Source: Ardenticatenaceae bacterium (GTDB lineage Bacteria; Chloroflexota; Anaerolineae; Ardenticatenales; Ardenticatenaceae). From it: a stretch of 32,847 nt of DNA. Below, piece after piece: positions 26,939 through 32,847 of this stretch. Below the pieces are notes generated by a model that saw only the letters and a program-made list of their open reading frames with translations, did no database searches and was not told the DNA's origin. The translations under genes were made by a program, and so were the position numbers. Where the stretch lies: NCBI GenBank assembly GCA_026989095.1, contig JALSKA010000014.1:1-32847 (forward strand), given 5' to 3'. How positions within the stretch are numbered: the stretch's first letter is position 1; each line of letters opens with the position of its first letter.

Positions 26939-28291
26939 CTACGTGGCTGTGCCCGCCCGAGTCAGGCTCAGCAGGGTCTCGGTGAATCCCGGAAAGCTGT
27001 CGGCCATGACTTCGGCGCCGCGAATGGTGGTGGGGCCCTCGGCGATGAGGGCGGCCACGGCCAGGGCCATGGCCAGGCGGTGGTCCCCGTGGCTGTCCAC
27101 CTCGGCGCCGCGCAGGGGCGTGGGGCCGTGGACCACGAACCCGTCCGGGCGAGGCTCCACGCGGGCGCCCATCTTGTTCAGCTCGCGGGCTACGTTGGCG
27201 ATGCGGTCGGTCTCCTTGACCCGCAGCTCGGCCGCGTCCTGCACGAGGGTTTGGCCGTGGGCCTGGGTGGCGGCCACGGCCAGGATGGGAAATTCGTCGA
27301 TGGCCCGCACGACGAGCTCTCCCCCAACGTGCGTCCCCCGGAGCTCGCCGGCGCGCACCCGCAAGTCGGCGATGGGTTCCACGTCTGCTTGGCGCCGGCG
27401 CTCCACGGCGATGTCGGCGCCCATGGCGGCGAGGATGTCGAGCAGCCCGGTGCGCGTGGGGTTGACGCCCACGCCGGCGACGAGCAGTTCGCTGTCGGGC
27501 ACCAGCAGGCCGGCGACGACGAGGAAGGCCGCGGAGGAGATGTCGCCGGGCACGTGGAAGGGGGCCTCGTCCGTGCCGAGGGGGCGCAGTGGGGCCTTGG
27601 GGCGCTCCACGCGCACGGTGGCACCTTCCACGTGGATGGGGGCGTGCATGGCCTTCAACATGCGCTCGGTGTGGTCGCGGGCCGGGCCGGGTTGGTGAAC
27701 GGTGGTCACCCCGTTGGCCTGGAGGCCGGCCAGCAGCAAGGCGCTCTTGACCTGGGCGCTGGCCACGGGCATGGGGTACTCGATGGCTTCCAGCCGGCCA
27801 CCTTGGACGGCCAAGGGCGCGTAGGCCCCGTTCTGGCGGCCCAGGACGGTGGCCCCCATGAGGCGCAGGGGCTCGGCCACGCGGCGCATGGGGCGTCGGC
27901 GCAGGGCCTCCCGGCCGGTGAGCACGCTGAAGAAGGGCCGGCCGGCCAGCAGGCCGCAGAGCAGGCGCATGGTGGTGCCGGAGCCGTCACAGTCGAGCAC
28001 GTCGTCCGGCTCGTGCAGGCCGTCCGGGCCCACGCCGTGAACGGTGAGGGATGTGGGGTCGTCGGGCGCCACGTCCACGCGCACGCCCAGGGCGCGCACG
28101 CAGGCCAGGGTGGCCAGGCAGTCGGCGGCCGGCAGCCAGCCCCGCACGGCCGTGGGGCCCTCGGCCAGGGCGCCCAGGATGAGGGCCCGGTGGGAGATGG
28201 ACTTGTCGCCCGGCACGCGCACCACGCCCCGCAGCGGGCCTTCCGCCGGGGACAGGGTGAGCGCGGCGGGCGGGTGGCGCTCAGAGGACAT
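26939..28291 (-). CDS. aroA: 3-phosphoshikimate 1-carboxyvinyltransferase (EPSP synthase)
   Basis: AroA joins phosphoenolpyruvate to shikimate-3-phosphate and is the target of glyphosate. The 450-residue product has the family blocks [48 protein letters not shown], the catalytic Asp in [12 protein letters not shown], and [16 protein letters not shown] (where class I enzymes have NAGTAxR) and SAQVKSA (SSQ in class I) point to class II EPSP synthase. The ATG at 28291 has a GGGGAG site 8 bases ahead and is preferred. An in-frame ATG at 28312 overlaps the tyrA stop (ATGA) and would add seven residues; both are possible. Confidence 0.96.
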   Translation of the reverse strand: MSSERHPPAALTLSPAEGPLRGVVRVPGDKSISHRALILGALAEGPTAVRGWLPAADCLATLACVRALGVRVDVAPDDPTSLTVHGVGPDGLHEPDDVLDCDGSGTTMRLLCGLLAGRPFFSVLTGREALRRRPMRRVAEPLRLMGATVLGRQNGAYAPLAVQGGRLEAIEYPMPVASAQVKSALLLAGLQANGVTTVHQPGPARDHTERMLKAMHAPIHVEGATVRVERPKAPLRPLGTDEAPFHVPGDISSAAFLVVAGLLVPDSELLVAGVGVNPTRTGLLDILAAMGADIAVERRRQADVEPIADLRVRAGELRGTHVGGELVVRAIDEFPILAVAATQAHGQTLVQDAAELRVKETDRIANVARELNKMGARVEPRPDGFVVHGPTPLRGAEVDSHGDHRLAMALAVAALIAEGPTTIRGAEVMADSFPGFTETLLSLTRAGTAT

Positions 28292-28308
28292 GGCCGTTGC
28301 TCCCCGTG

Positions 28309-29223
28309 TCATGGGATGGTCTCGCCGTCGCCCGAGGCCGCGTGGGGCGGGGCACCGTATTTTTCGGCGTACCACGCTCGACGCCGTTCGGCTCCGGCGG
28401 TGAGGAAGGCCCGCAGTGCCTCCTCGTCCTGTCGTCGGACGGCTTGGGCCAACTGGCCCACGGTGGCGCCGAGGCGCTCGAGGGCGTCGGCGATGAGGTC
28501 GGCGTTGGTCATCACGATGTCGAGCATCATGCGCACGTCGCTGGCCGCCAGGCGGCTGGTGTCCCGGAAGCCGGAGGCGGCAAGCTGTCGCGCGCGGGGG
28601 TCATCATTCTGCAGGGCCGTCTGGACAAGGGCCGAGCTGAGCAGGTAGGGCAAGTGGCTGACGGCGGCCACCAGGCGGTCGTGCTCCTCGGCCGTGAGCC
28701 AGAGGGGCGTGGCCCGGAGGGCGCGCACCACGGCCTCAGCCTCGTCGCGCGCCGTTTCCTCCGTGAGCCGGGTAGGGCAGAGGGCGAAGGTGGCGCCGGC
28801 GAAGAGGGTGGCCTCGGCGTGGCGGAGGCCGGCCACCTCCTTGCCGCACATGGGATGGCCGCCCACAGCCCGCACGCCGTCGGGCAAGCGGTTCATGTGG
28901 GCCACGACGTGGCGTTTGGTGCTGCCCAAGTCGAGCACAAGGGCCCCCGGCCTCACGTGGGGCGCCAGGCAGTCGAGCAGCTCCAGGATGGCGCGCACCG
29001 GCGCGGCCAGCACGACGAGCGAGGCTTCGGCCACGGCGTCCCCGATGGCGCTGGCCGCCTGTTCGATGGTGCCCGTGCTCACGGCGTGGACGAGCGTCTC
29101 GCGGTCCGGGTCAAACCCCACGATGAAGCGGGCCAGCCCGGCCTGGCGGGCGGCCATGGCGAAGGAGCCGCCCATCAGTCCCAGGCCGAGCACGGCGATC
29201 TGCTCGTAGGTGGGGTGGCTCAT
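28309..29223 (-). CDS. tyrA: Prephenate (or arogenate) dehydrogenase TyrA
   Basis: TyrA makes the tyrosine precursor from prephenate or arogenate with NAD(P)+. The 304-residue protein begins with the dinucleotide-binding motif [17 protein letters not shown], then has STKRHVV, the HPMCGKE motif, and [11 protein letters not shown] with the conserved His. It ends after the helical dimerisation domain, and there is no C-terminal ACT domain. Direct feedback by tyrosine through an ACT domain is therefore not expected, which fits control at the level of the operon leader. GAGGAG precedes the ATG at 29223. An internal promoter lies upstream, so tyrA and the genes after it may also be transcribed separately. 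Confidence 0.94.
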   Translation of the reverse strand: MSHPTYEQIAVLGLGLMGGSFAMAARQAGLARFIVGFDPDRETLVHAVSTGTIEQAASAIGDAVAEASLVVLAAPVRAILELLDCLAPHVRPGALVLDLGSTKRHVVAHMNRLPDGVRAVGGHPMCGKEVAGLRHAEATLFAGATFALCPTRLTEETARDEAEAVVRALRATPLWLTAEEHDRLVAAVSHLPYLLSSALVQTALQNDDPRARQLAASGFRDTSRLAASDVRMMLDIVMTNADLIADALERLGATVGQLAQAVRRQDEEALRAFLTAGAERRRAWYAEKYGAPPHAASGDGETIP

Positions 29224-29272
29224 GGGGATGTTCTCCTCGCGCGTTGCGTGTGGGCGTCGTGTCGTCCTCCTT

Positions 29273-29300
29273 ATAGTACCGCCCTCTCCCCGTTTGGCAA
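29273..29300 (-). promoter_or_regulatory. Internal promoter upstream of tyrA
   Basis: On the minus strand, TTGCCA (complement of 29295-29300), a 16-base spacer and TACTAT (complement of 29273-29278) form a good sigma-70-like promoter, about 50 bases ahead of tyrA. It would allow expression of tyrA-aroA-aroE-aroC-aroKB independently of the attenuator. No leader peptide is seen behind it. Confidence 0.6.
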
Positions 29301-29327
29301 CCCCCGTGTCCGCCAACTGGGGAACAA

Positions 29328-29366
29328 GGGGAGGGGGCGAAGTCCCGGGGGCTCCACGCCCCTCCC
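29328..29366 (-). terminator. Imperfect GC hairpin after DAHP synthase
   Basis: Just past the DAHP synthase stop, the minus-strand RNA can pair GGGAGGGGCG with CGCCCCCTCCC (one bulge). It has no U-tract. A second imperfect hairpin overlaps the tyrA promoter -35. Partial termination between the two parts of the operon is possible but not proven. Confidence 0.35.
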
Positions 29367-29378
29367 GCCTGCCGGCGT

Positions 29379-30431
29379 TCACGCGGCCACCGTGGACGCG
29401 CCGGCCGGCGATGGGCGGGCCACGGTGCGCCCCACCGCCTCGGCCACGCGCACCACATCCTCGACGAGCCGGGCGAAATTTTCTGGCGTGAGGGATTGGG
29501 CGCCGTCGGACCAGGCGTTGGCCGGGTCGGGGTGGACTTCGATCAGCAGGCCGTCGGCGCCCGCGGCCACGGCCCCGCGCGCGATTGGGGCCACGTGTTG
29601 CCAGAGGCCCACGCCGTGGCTGGGGTCGGCGATGACCGGCAGGTGGGTCAGTTCCTTGAGCACCGGAATGGCGTTCAGGTCGAAGGTGTTGCGGGTGGCC
29701 CGCTCGAAGGTGCGGATGCCCCGCTCGCAGAGCATGACGTGGTAGTTGCCCTGGCTCAGGATGTACTCGGCGGCCAGCAGCAGCTCCTCGATAGTGCTGC
29801 TCATGCCCCGCTTGAGGAGCACCGGGCGGTTGGTCTCGCCCACGGCTCTCAGGAGGGGGTAGTTTTGCATGTTGCGGGCGCCGATCTGGAGGATGTCGGC
29901 GTAGTGGGCCACGAGGGGCACTTGGCCCGGGCTCATCACCTCGGTGACGATGAGCAGGCCGGTGGCCTCGCGGGCCTCGGCCAGGAGCTTGAGCCCCTCT
30001 TCGCCCAGCCCCTGGAAGCTGTAGGGGGAGGTGCGCGGCTTGAAGGCACCGCCCCGCAGGATGACGGCGCCGGCCTCCTTGACGGCCTGGGCCGTGGCCA
30101 GGATCTGCTCCCGCGACTCCACAGAGCAGGGCCCGGCCATGATGACGACGTGCTCCCCGCCGATGCGCACGTCGCCCAGCTCGATCACAGTGTTCTCCCG
30201 GTGAAATTCCCGGCTGGCCAGCTTGTAGGGCCGCAGGACGCGCATGGCTCGTTCCACCCCCTCCAAAAGGCTCCACTGATCTGGGTCCAAGTGCCGCTCG
30301 TCGCCGATGACGCCAATGACCGTGCGCTCCTCGCCGCGCGAGATGTGGGCCCGAAAGCCGGCGTCCTCGATGCGCTGGAGCACGTGGCCGATCTGTTTTG
30401 CCGTGGCATTCGGTTTCATCACGATGATCAT
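29379..30431 (-). CDS. aroF: 3-deoxy-7-phosphoheptulonate (DAHP) synthase, type I-beta
   Basis: DAHP synthase joins phosphoenolpyruvate and erythrose-4-phosphate, the first step of aromatic biosynthesis. The 350-residue product has an N-terminal ferredoxin-like domain of about 75 residues ([18 protein letters not shown]) and a TIM barrel. Barrel motifs are [39 protein letters not shown] and [13 protein letters not shown]. This is the I-beta form seen in Thermotoga, in which the N-terminal domain allows feedback by tyrosine or phenylalanine. It lies in the operon behind the chorismate-mutase fusion, with GAGGAGG ahead of the ATG. The small upstream reading frame overlaps its start. Confidence 0.96.
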   Translation of the reverse strand: MIIVMKPNATAKQIGHVLQRIEDAGFRAHISRGEERTVIGVIGDERHLDPDQWSLLEGVERAMRVLRPYKLASREFHRENTVIELGDVRIGGEHVVIMAGPCSVESREQILATAQAVKEAGAVILRGGAFKPRTSPYSFQGLGEEGLKLLAEAREATGLLIVTEVMSPGQVPLVAHYADILQIGARNMQNYPLLRAVGETNRPVLLKRGMSSTIEELLLAAEYILSQGNYHVMLCERGIRTFERATRNTFDLNAIPVLKELTHLPVIADPSHGVGLWQHVAPIARGAVAAGADGLLIEVHPDPANAWSDGAQSLTPENFARLVEDVVRVAEAVGRTVARPSPAGASTVAA

Positions 30432-30496
30432 TGGTTTCCCTCCTCGTGAAGTTTCAGGTTCAGGTCGGTTCGAGTCGTCCGAAGGTGAGGCGGCAT
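30428..30496 (-). CDS. Possible 22-residue coupled reading frame upstream of DAHP synthase
   Basis: In the 210-base gap between the chorismate-mutase fusion and DAHP synthase, an ATG with a good GCAGGAG site starts a frame for [20 protein letters not shown] and two more residues. Its stop overlaps the DAHP synthase start (ATGA). It has no run of aromatic codons, so it is not a second attenuator of the same kind. It could serve to bring ribosomes to the DAHP synthase start across a structured gap (an imperfect hairpin lies near 30505-30570). No homologue is recognised. Confidence 0.3.
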   Translation of the reverse strand: MPPHLRTTRTDLNLKLHEEGNQ

Positions 30497-30641
30497 GGTG
30501 GGCTCCTGCGTTCGTGTGGCACGGGCAGGGACACCCCAGTGAGTGGGGGCTCTCCTGCGCGGGACGGGGGAGCGCGGCCCCGTCGGCCGGCAACGTGGCC
30601 GGCACGGTGGCCGAGCGGGACGTGGGCCGGCCGTGGCAGCG

Positions 30642-32048
30642 TCATGATCGCGACCTCCTCCCCGTGCCGGCGGAGATGGCGCGCACGAGGTGGTCCCACC
30701 TGAAGCTGGGCCCTCCCATGTGCTCCAGCGCCAAGCGGAGAGTGCCGGCCACCACGTGGGGCACGGGCACGAGCTCGGCTTCGGCAAGCGTGGTTTGCAG
30801 GGTCTCGCCGGCCCGGCGGAGCAGGGCAGGGTGGAGGTCGGCCAGGGCGCCGGCCACGACGACTGTGAGCGCGTCGCCCTGGAGACCCAGCAGGTGGGCG
30901 AGCAAGCGGCCCGCCTCTCCCAGCGCCCGGCCGGCTTCGTCGAGCAGGCGAAGGGCGACCTCGTCTCCACGGTGGGCCGCCGTGGCCACGGGTTCCGCCA
31001 GGGCGGCCCAGAAGGCGGGGCCAGCCTGGCCTTGGGCCAACCGGAGGAGCTCCGGCGCGGAAGCTGTGCCCGTGTGGGCCAGCAGGAGGTCGAGGAGGGG
31101 CGTGGGCGGGCCTGTGAGCTGTGAGGATATGGCTGCCTCGAATCCCCGGTGGCCGAGCCACGCGCTGGTGGGCCGGTCCGCCAGGGAGAGGGGGGCTTCG
31201 GAGCCGGCGAACGGGGCGGGCTGGTGGCGGCCGGCGGCGTCCACGCCGAGGGCGCTCCAGCGCGCGTCGGCCAGGAGCACGACGGCCGGGGCCGGGCAGC
31301 CGGCCGCCGCGTGGGCGGCCGTGAGCCGGTCAACCACGCGGATTTCCTCATCCCACCCGTACCGCTCCCGCAGCGCCTCCCGCAGGGGCTCCGGTTCCCG
31401 GGCGTCGAGGCTCAGGACGACGGCGCTGAGGCTCTTGGGGCGCAGGGGCCGGGGGCGGGCTTCCAGGAGGGCGGCGTCCAGGGCGTCGTAGAGGCGCGAG
31501 AGGACCAGGCGGCCGGAGGGGAGGAAGAGGGAGGAGGTCGAGCAGTAGTGGGCCAACACTTCGCCGTTCGTGGCGCCGATGACTGTGGTGTAGCCCCCGG
31601 CGTGGGCGTCGAGGGCGAGAACGAGGGGGCCGCTCGGCGCGGCGTCCAACACCTCGTCTTCCGGGGAAGGTGGGGAGAACTCGACGGCCCGGTCGGGGCG
31701 CAGGTGGCGGGCGCCCCGGATGTAGACGTGGTGGATTTCGTCCTGGGCGCGCTCGGTGTTCCAGTGGATGAGCACGCGGATGCAGCGCCGGAGGGCGCCG
31801 GGCACGTTCATCTCGTGGGTGCAGAAGAGGGCCACGTCGTGCCAGCCGAGCTGGCGGGCCGCCACGGCGGGGAACTCGGCGTTGAGGTCCGGCGTGGTGC
31901 TGAAGATGACGCTGGCCACGTCCTCGGGGCGAATGCCGTTGGCGAGCACCAGGCGGCGCAGGAGGTCGCGGGTGGCTTCCAGGATGGCCTCACGGTCATT
32001 GGAGTCCACCGTGGTGGCGCCGCGCACTCCCCGACATACGAGTCCCAT
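30642..32048 (-). CDS. AroH-type chorismate mutase fused to a BadF/GlcNAc-kinase-like domain
   Basis: Residues 1-120 are an AroH-class chorismate mutase, which turns chorismate into prephenate. All active-site residues known from Bacillus subtilis AroH are present: Arg9, Phe59, Arg65, Cys76, Glu79, Arg91 and Tyr109. After a short linker the chain continues to 468 residues, while AroH proteins are normally about 120-127. The extra part (from about 138) resembles the ASKHA fold of BadF/BadG and N-acetylglucosamine kinases: [17 protein letters not shown] near its start, [13 protein letters not shown], and the C-terminal [20 protein letters not shown]. The phosphate-1 motif is altered (AHAGGYTT for GGGTKT), so kinase activity is doubtful. 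GGGAGGAGG lies ahead of the ATG. It is the first enzyme gene after the attenuator. Confidence 0.85.
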   Translation of the reverse strand: MGLVCRGVRGATTVDSNDREAILEATRDLLRRLVLANGIRPEDVASVIFSTTPDLNAEFPAVAARQLGWHDVALFCTHEMNVPGALRRCIRVLIHWNTERAQDEIHHVYIRGARHLRPDRAVEFSPPSPEDEVLDAAPSGPLVLALDAHAGGYTTVIGATNGEVLAHYCSTSSLFLPSGRLVLSRLYDALDAALLEARPRPLRPKSLSAVVLSLDAREPEPLREALRERYGWDEEIRVVDRLTAAHAAAGCPAPAVVLLADARWSALGVDAAGRHQPAPFAGSEAPLSLADRPTSAWLGHRGFEAAISSQLTGPPTPLLDLLLAHTGTASAPELLRLAQGQAGPAFWAALAEPVATAAHRGDEVALRLLDEAGRALGEAGRLLAHLLGLQGDALTVVVAGALADLHPALLRRAGETLQTTLAEAELVPVPHVVAGTLRLALEHMGGPSFRWDHLVRAISAGTGRRSRS

Positions 32049-32068
32049 GTGCCTCCTCCCTCACCAAC

Positions 32069-32099
32069 AAAAAAGCGTGGAGCTGGCTGCTCCACGCTT
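32069..32099 (-). terminator. Intrinsic terminator (attenuator) of the aromatic operon
   Basis: On the minus strand AAGCGTGGAGC pairs with GCTCCACGCTT through 11 perfect base pairs (complement of 32089-32099 and 32073-32083) around the loop AGCCA, followed by a T-run (six T's, complement of 32069-32074, the first two shared with the stem). It ends about 20 bases before the chorismate-mutase start and lies after the leader peptide stop. With no gene ended nearby other than the leader, it must act as a regulated terminator. Confidence 0.88.
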
Positions 32100-32178
32100 C
32101 TGTTCGGTCCTGGTCGGGGCGGCTAGGTGAGGCCCTCAAGGTATGGCGCGTCGCAGCCAGGCGCCGGGAGGCACCAGG
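32083..32178 (-). promoter_or_regulatory. Protector and antiterminator structures of the aromatic attenuator
   Basis: Two competing folds are visible in the leader RNA. Protector: CCTGGTGCC (complement of 32170-32178, including the Trp37 codon) pairs with GGCGCCTGG (32157-32165) around TCCC, with one mismatch and one G-U. Antiterminator: CTGGCTGCGACGC (32148-32160) pairs with GCGTGGAGCAGCCAG (32083-32097) in an 8-bp and a 4-bp block, using up the terminator 5' arm. The two share 32157-32160 and cannot coexist. A ribosome stalled on the aromatic codons would open the protector and so favour the antiterminator. The pairing is seen; the mechanism is inferred. Confidence 0.65.
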
Positions 32179-32284
32179 CAAAGTAGAAAAAGTAATACGG
32201 CGCGCCAAAGCCCTGAGCGGACGGCCGTCTGGCCGTCCCGGCAGCGGGCATCGTTCCGTTGAACGCAATGCTGAACATGTGCAT
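32123..32284 (-). CDS. Leader peptide of the aromatic amino-acid operon
   Basis: A 53-residue reading frame starts about 20 bases after the predicted transcription start, with GGTGAGG just ahead of the ATG at 32284; an alternative ATG lies at 32278. Residues 30-37 (complement of 32174-32197) read Tyr-Tyr-Phe-Phe-Tyr-Phe-Ala-Trp, followed by Cys. A run of six Tyr/Phe plus a Trp is far from chance in this genome and is what attenuation leader peptides such as trpL and pheL look like. It is followed by the protector/antiterminator segments and a perfect intrinsic terminator. The peptide itself probably has no function beyond the stalling of the ribosome. Phe and Tyr codons here include TTT and TAT, which are rare in the surrounding genes. 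Confidence 0.85.
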   Translation of the reverse strand: MHMFSIAFNGTMPAAGTARRPSAQGFGAPYYFFYFAWCLPAPGCDAPYLEGLT

Positions 32285-32309
32285 GGACCTCACCCCACGT
32301 GTGGCTCCT

Positions 32310-32338
32310 ATGGTAACAGAAGTGGCCCGATTTGTCAA
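32310..32338 (-). promoter_or_regulatory. Promoter of the aromatic operon
   Basis: On the minus strand there is a perfect -35 TTGACA (complement of 32333-32338), a 17-base spacer and a -10 TACCAT (complement of 32310-32315). Transcription should start near 32303, just ahead of the leader peptide. It is the strongest -35 in the window. Confidence 0.8.
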
Positions 32339-32420
32339 CGGGGATTTTGCCGTATCGCGGAGTTTTCTCTGCGGTGCCCCGATGGGATGTGCCCACGCGC
32401 TGAAGGCGTGTTGGAAGAGG

Positions 32421-32436
32421 GCGGGCTCCCGCCCGC
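32421..32436 (-). terminator. GC hairpin after the Uma2-like gene
   Basis: GCGGGC (32421-32426) and GCCCGC (32431-32436) form a 6-bp stem a few bases past the stop at 32443, on the minus strand. No U-tract follows, so it is a weak terminator candidate. It would separate the upstream gene from the aromatic promoter about 85 bases further on. Confidence 0.4.
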
Positions 32437-32442
32437 GCCACC

Positions 32443-32847
32443 TTACGGCGTGGCGTCTTCACCTCCCCCGGCGCGTGGCCCACGTGCGGCGATTTGGCGC
32501 AGGGTGGCGATGATGTCGTTGGGGAAGCCGGCGATCTCGGCGAAGGTGAGCAACGGGTCGGGCAGGGTGTCGGCCTGGAGCCACGCCAGGCGCAGCCAGA
32601 AGCCGGGGAGCACCGCGGAGCGGTAGACTCCCTCCTCGCCCACGTCTGCCGCTTGGAAGCGTCCCTCAGTGTCCCGTACCCAGAACTCGGCCCCGCGGCG
32701 GCTGGGGCGGGAGTCGATGAGCCAGTACTCCTGGACGCCGTAGCGCTCGTACTCGCGGAACTTCTCCACGTAGTCCCGGCGGACGCTGTCGGCGGAGACG
32801 ACCTCGACGACGAGGTCGGCGGGGCCGGCGAGGCGCTCCTCGGTGAG
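32443..32847 (-). CDS. Uma2-family (DUF820) putative endonuclease, N-terminus beyond window
   Basis: The 134 visible residues begin inside the protein. They contain the core of the Uma2 family: DLVVEVVSADSVRRD, then EKFREYERYGVQEYWLID, the hallmark of this PD-(D/E)XK-nuclease-like fold, and a C-terminal FWLRLAWL block. Function in the cell is not known for the family; many copies occur in cyanobacteria and Chloroflexota. The Asp/Glu residues of the putative active site are kept in the part visible. The start lies to the right of 32847. It is transcribed in the same direction as the aromatic operon but is separated by a hairpin and a strong promoter. Confidence 0.88.
   Translation of the reverse strand, partial: LTEERLAGPADLVVEVVSADSVRRDYVEKFREYERYGVQEYWLIDSRPSRRGAEFWVRDTEGRFQAADVGEEGVYRSAVLPGFWLRLAWLQADTLPDPLLTFAEIAGFPNDIIATLRQIAARGPRAGGGEDATP

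Noticed and set aside
30460-30645. 62-codon frame starting by ATGA overlap with the chorismate-mutase stop
   Set aside because: Pro/Arg/Gly-rich composition, no recognisable family and no support beyond the overlap. Mentioned only as part of the unexplained gap.
32049-32303. T-box or tryptophan-type riboswitch ahead of the aromatic operon
   Set aside because: No T-box sequence or specifier loop pattern is visible in the RNA. A translated leader peptide with an aromatic run explains the arrangement better.

Overview
The window is about 33 kb of G+C-rich (roughly two-thirds by eye), densely packed bacterial chromosome with strong GGAGG-type ribosome binding sites and recognisable -35/-10 promoters. 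Gene content (membrane pyrophosphatase, Lon-like AAA protease, permease with universal-stress domains, AroKB fusion, Uma2-type protein) and codon bias would suit a Chloroflexota-like bacterium, possibly thermophilic. That is an inference from style, not from a marker gene. No tRNA, rRNA, IS element, prophage or CRISPR array was seen.

Layout. (1) 1-1605, minus: the start of a K+-dependent-type membrane pyrophosphatase, cut by the window edge. (2) 1826-6693, plus: zinc-ribbon protein, Der GTPase, HisE, PurH, then a cyclic-nucleotide-binding/HD-GYP protein. (3) 12930-6696, minus: six tightly packed genes (APC permease with Usp domains, HAD hydrolase, OsmC, TrmO-like, PHP metallohydrolase, CinA-like), mostly joined by 4-base start/stop overlaps. 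(4) An acyl-CoA synthetase (minus) diverges from a Lon-like protease and a coupled Usp protein (plus). (5) An O-antigen-ligase-like protein with an inserted Ig-like domain converges on a family 4 glycosyltransferase. (6) Upstream of that glycosyltransferase lies an AhpD-like peroxidase-related gene with an in-frame TGA exactly at the catalytic cysteine. (7) A RarD-like permease. (8) 32338-23256, minus: a nearly complete shikimate/chorismate operon. (9) The right edge is a partial Uma2-family gene.

The most interesting part is the aromatic operon. It reads: promoter, a 53-codon leader peptide with Tyr-Tyr-Phe-Phe-Tyr-Phe-Ala-Trp, a perfect intrinsic terminator, an AroH-type chorismate mutase fused to a BadF/GlcNAc-kinase-like domain, DAHP synthase, prephenate dehydrogenase, AroA, AroE, AroC and an AroK-AroB fusion. 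The leader can fold into mutually exclusive protector, antiterminator and terminator hairpins. This is the architecture of ribosome-mediated attenuation sensing all three aromatic amino acids. Only 3-dehydroquinate dehydratase and prephenate dehydratase are missing from the set.

The second strong signal is the peroxidase-related gene at 21482-22126. Its UGA replaces the second cysteine of the CxxC motif, the reading frame continues intact on both sides, and a 7-bp hairpin sits at the bacterial SECIS distance. It is a good selenoprotein candidate, but a nonsense mutation or sequencing error cannot be excluded from this window alone.
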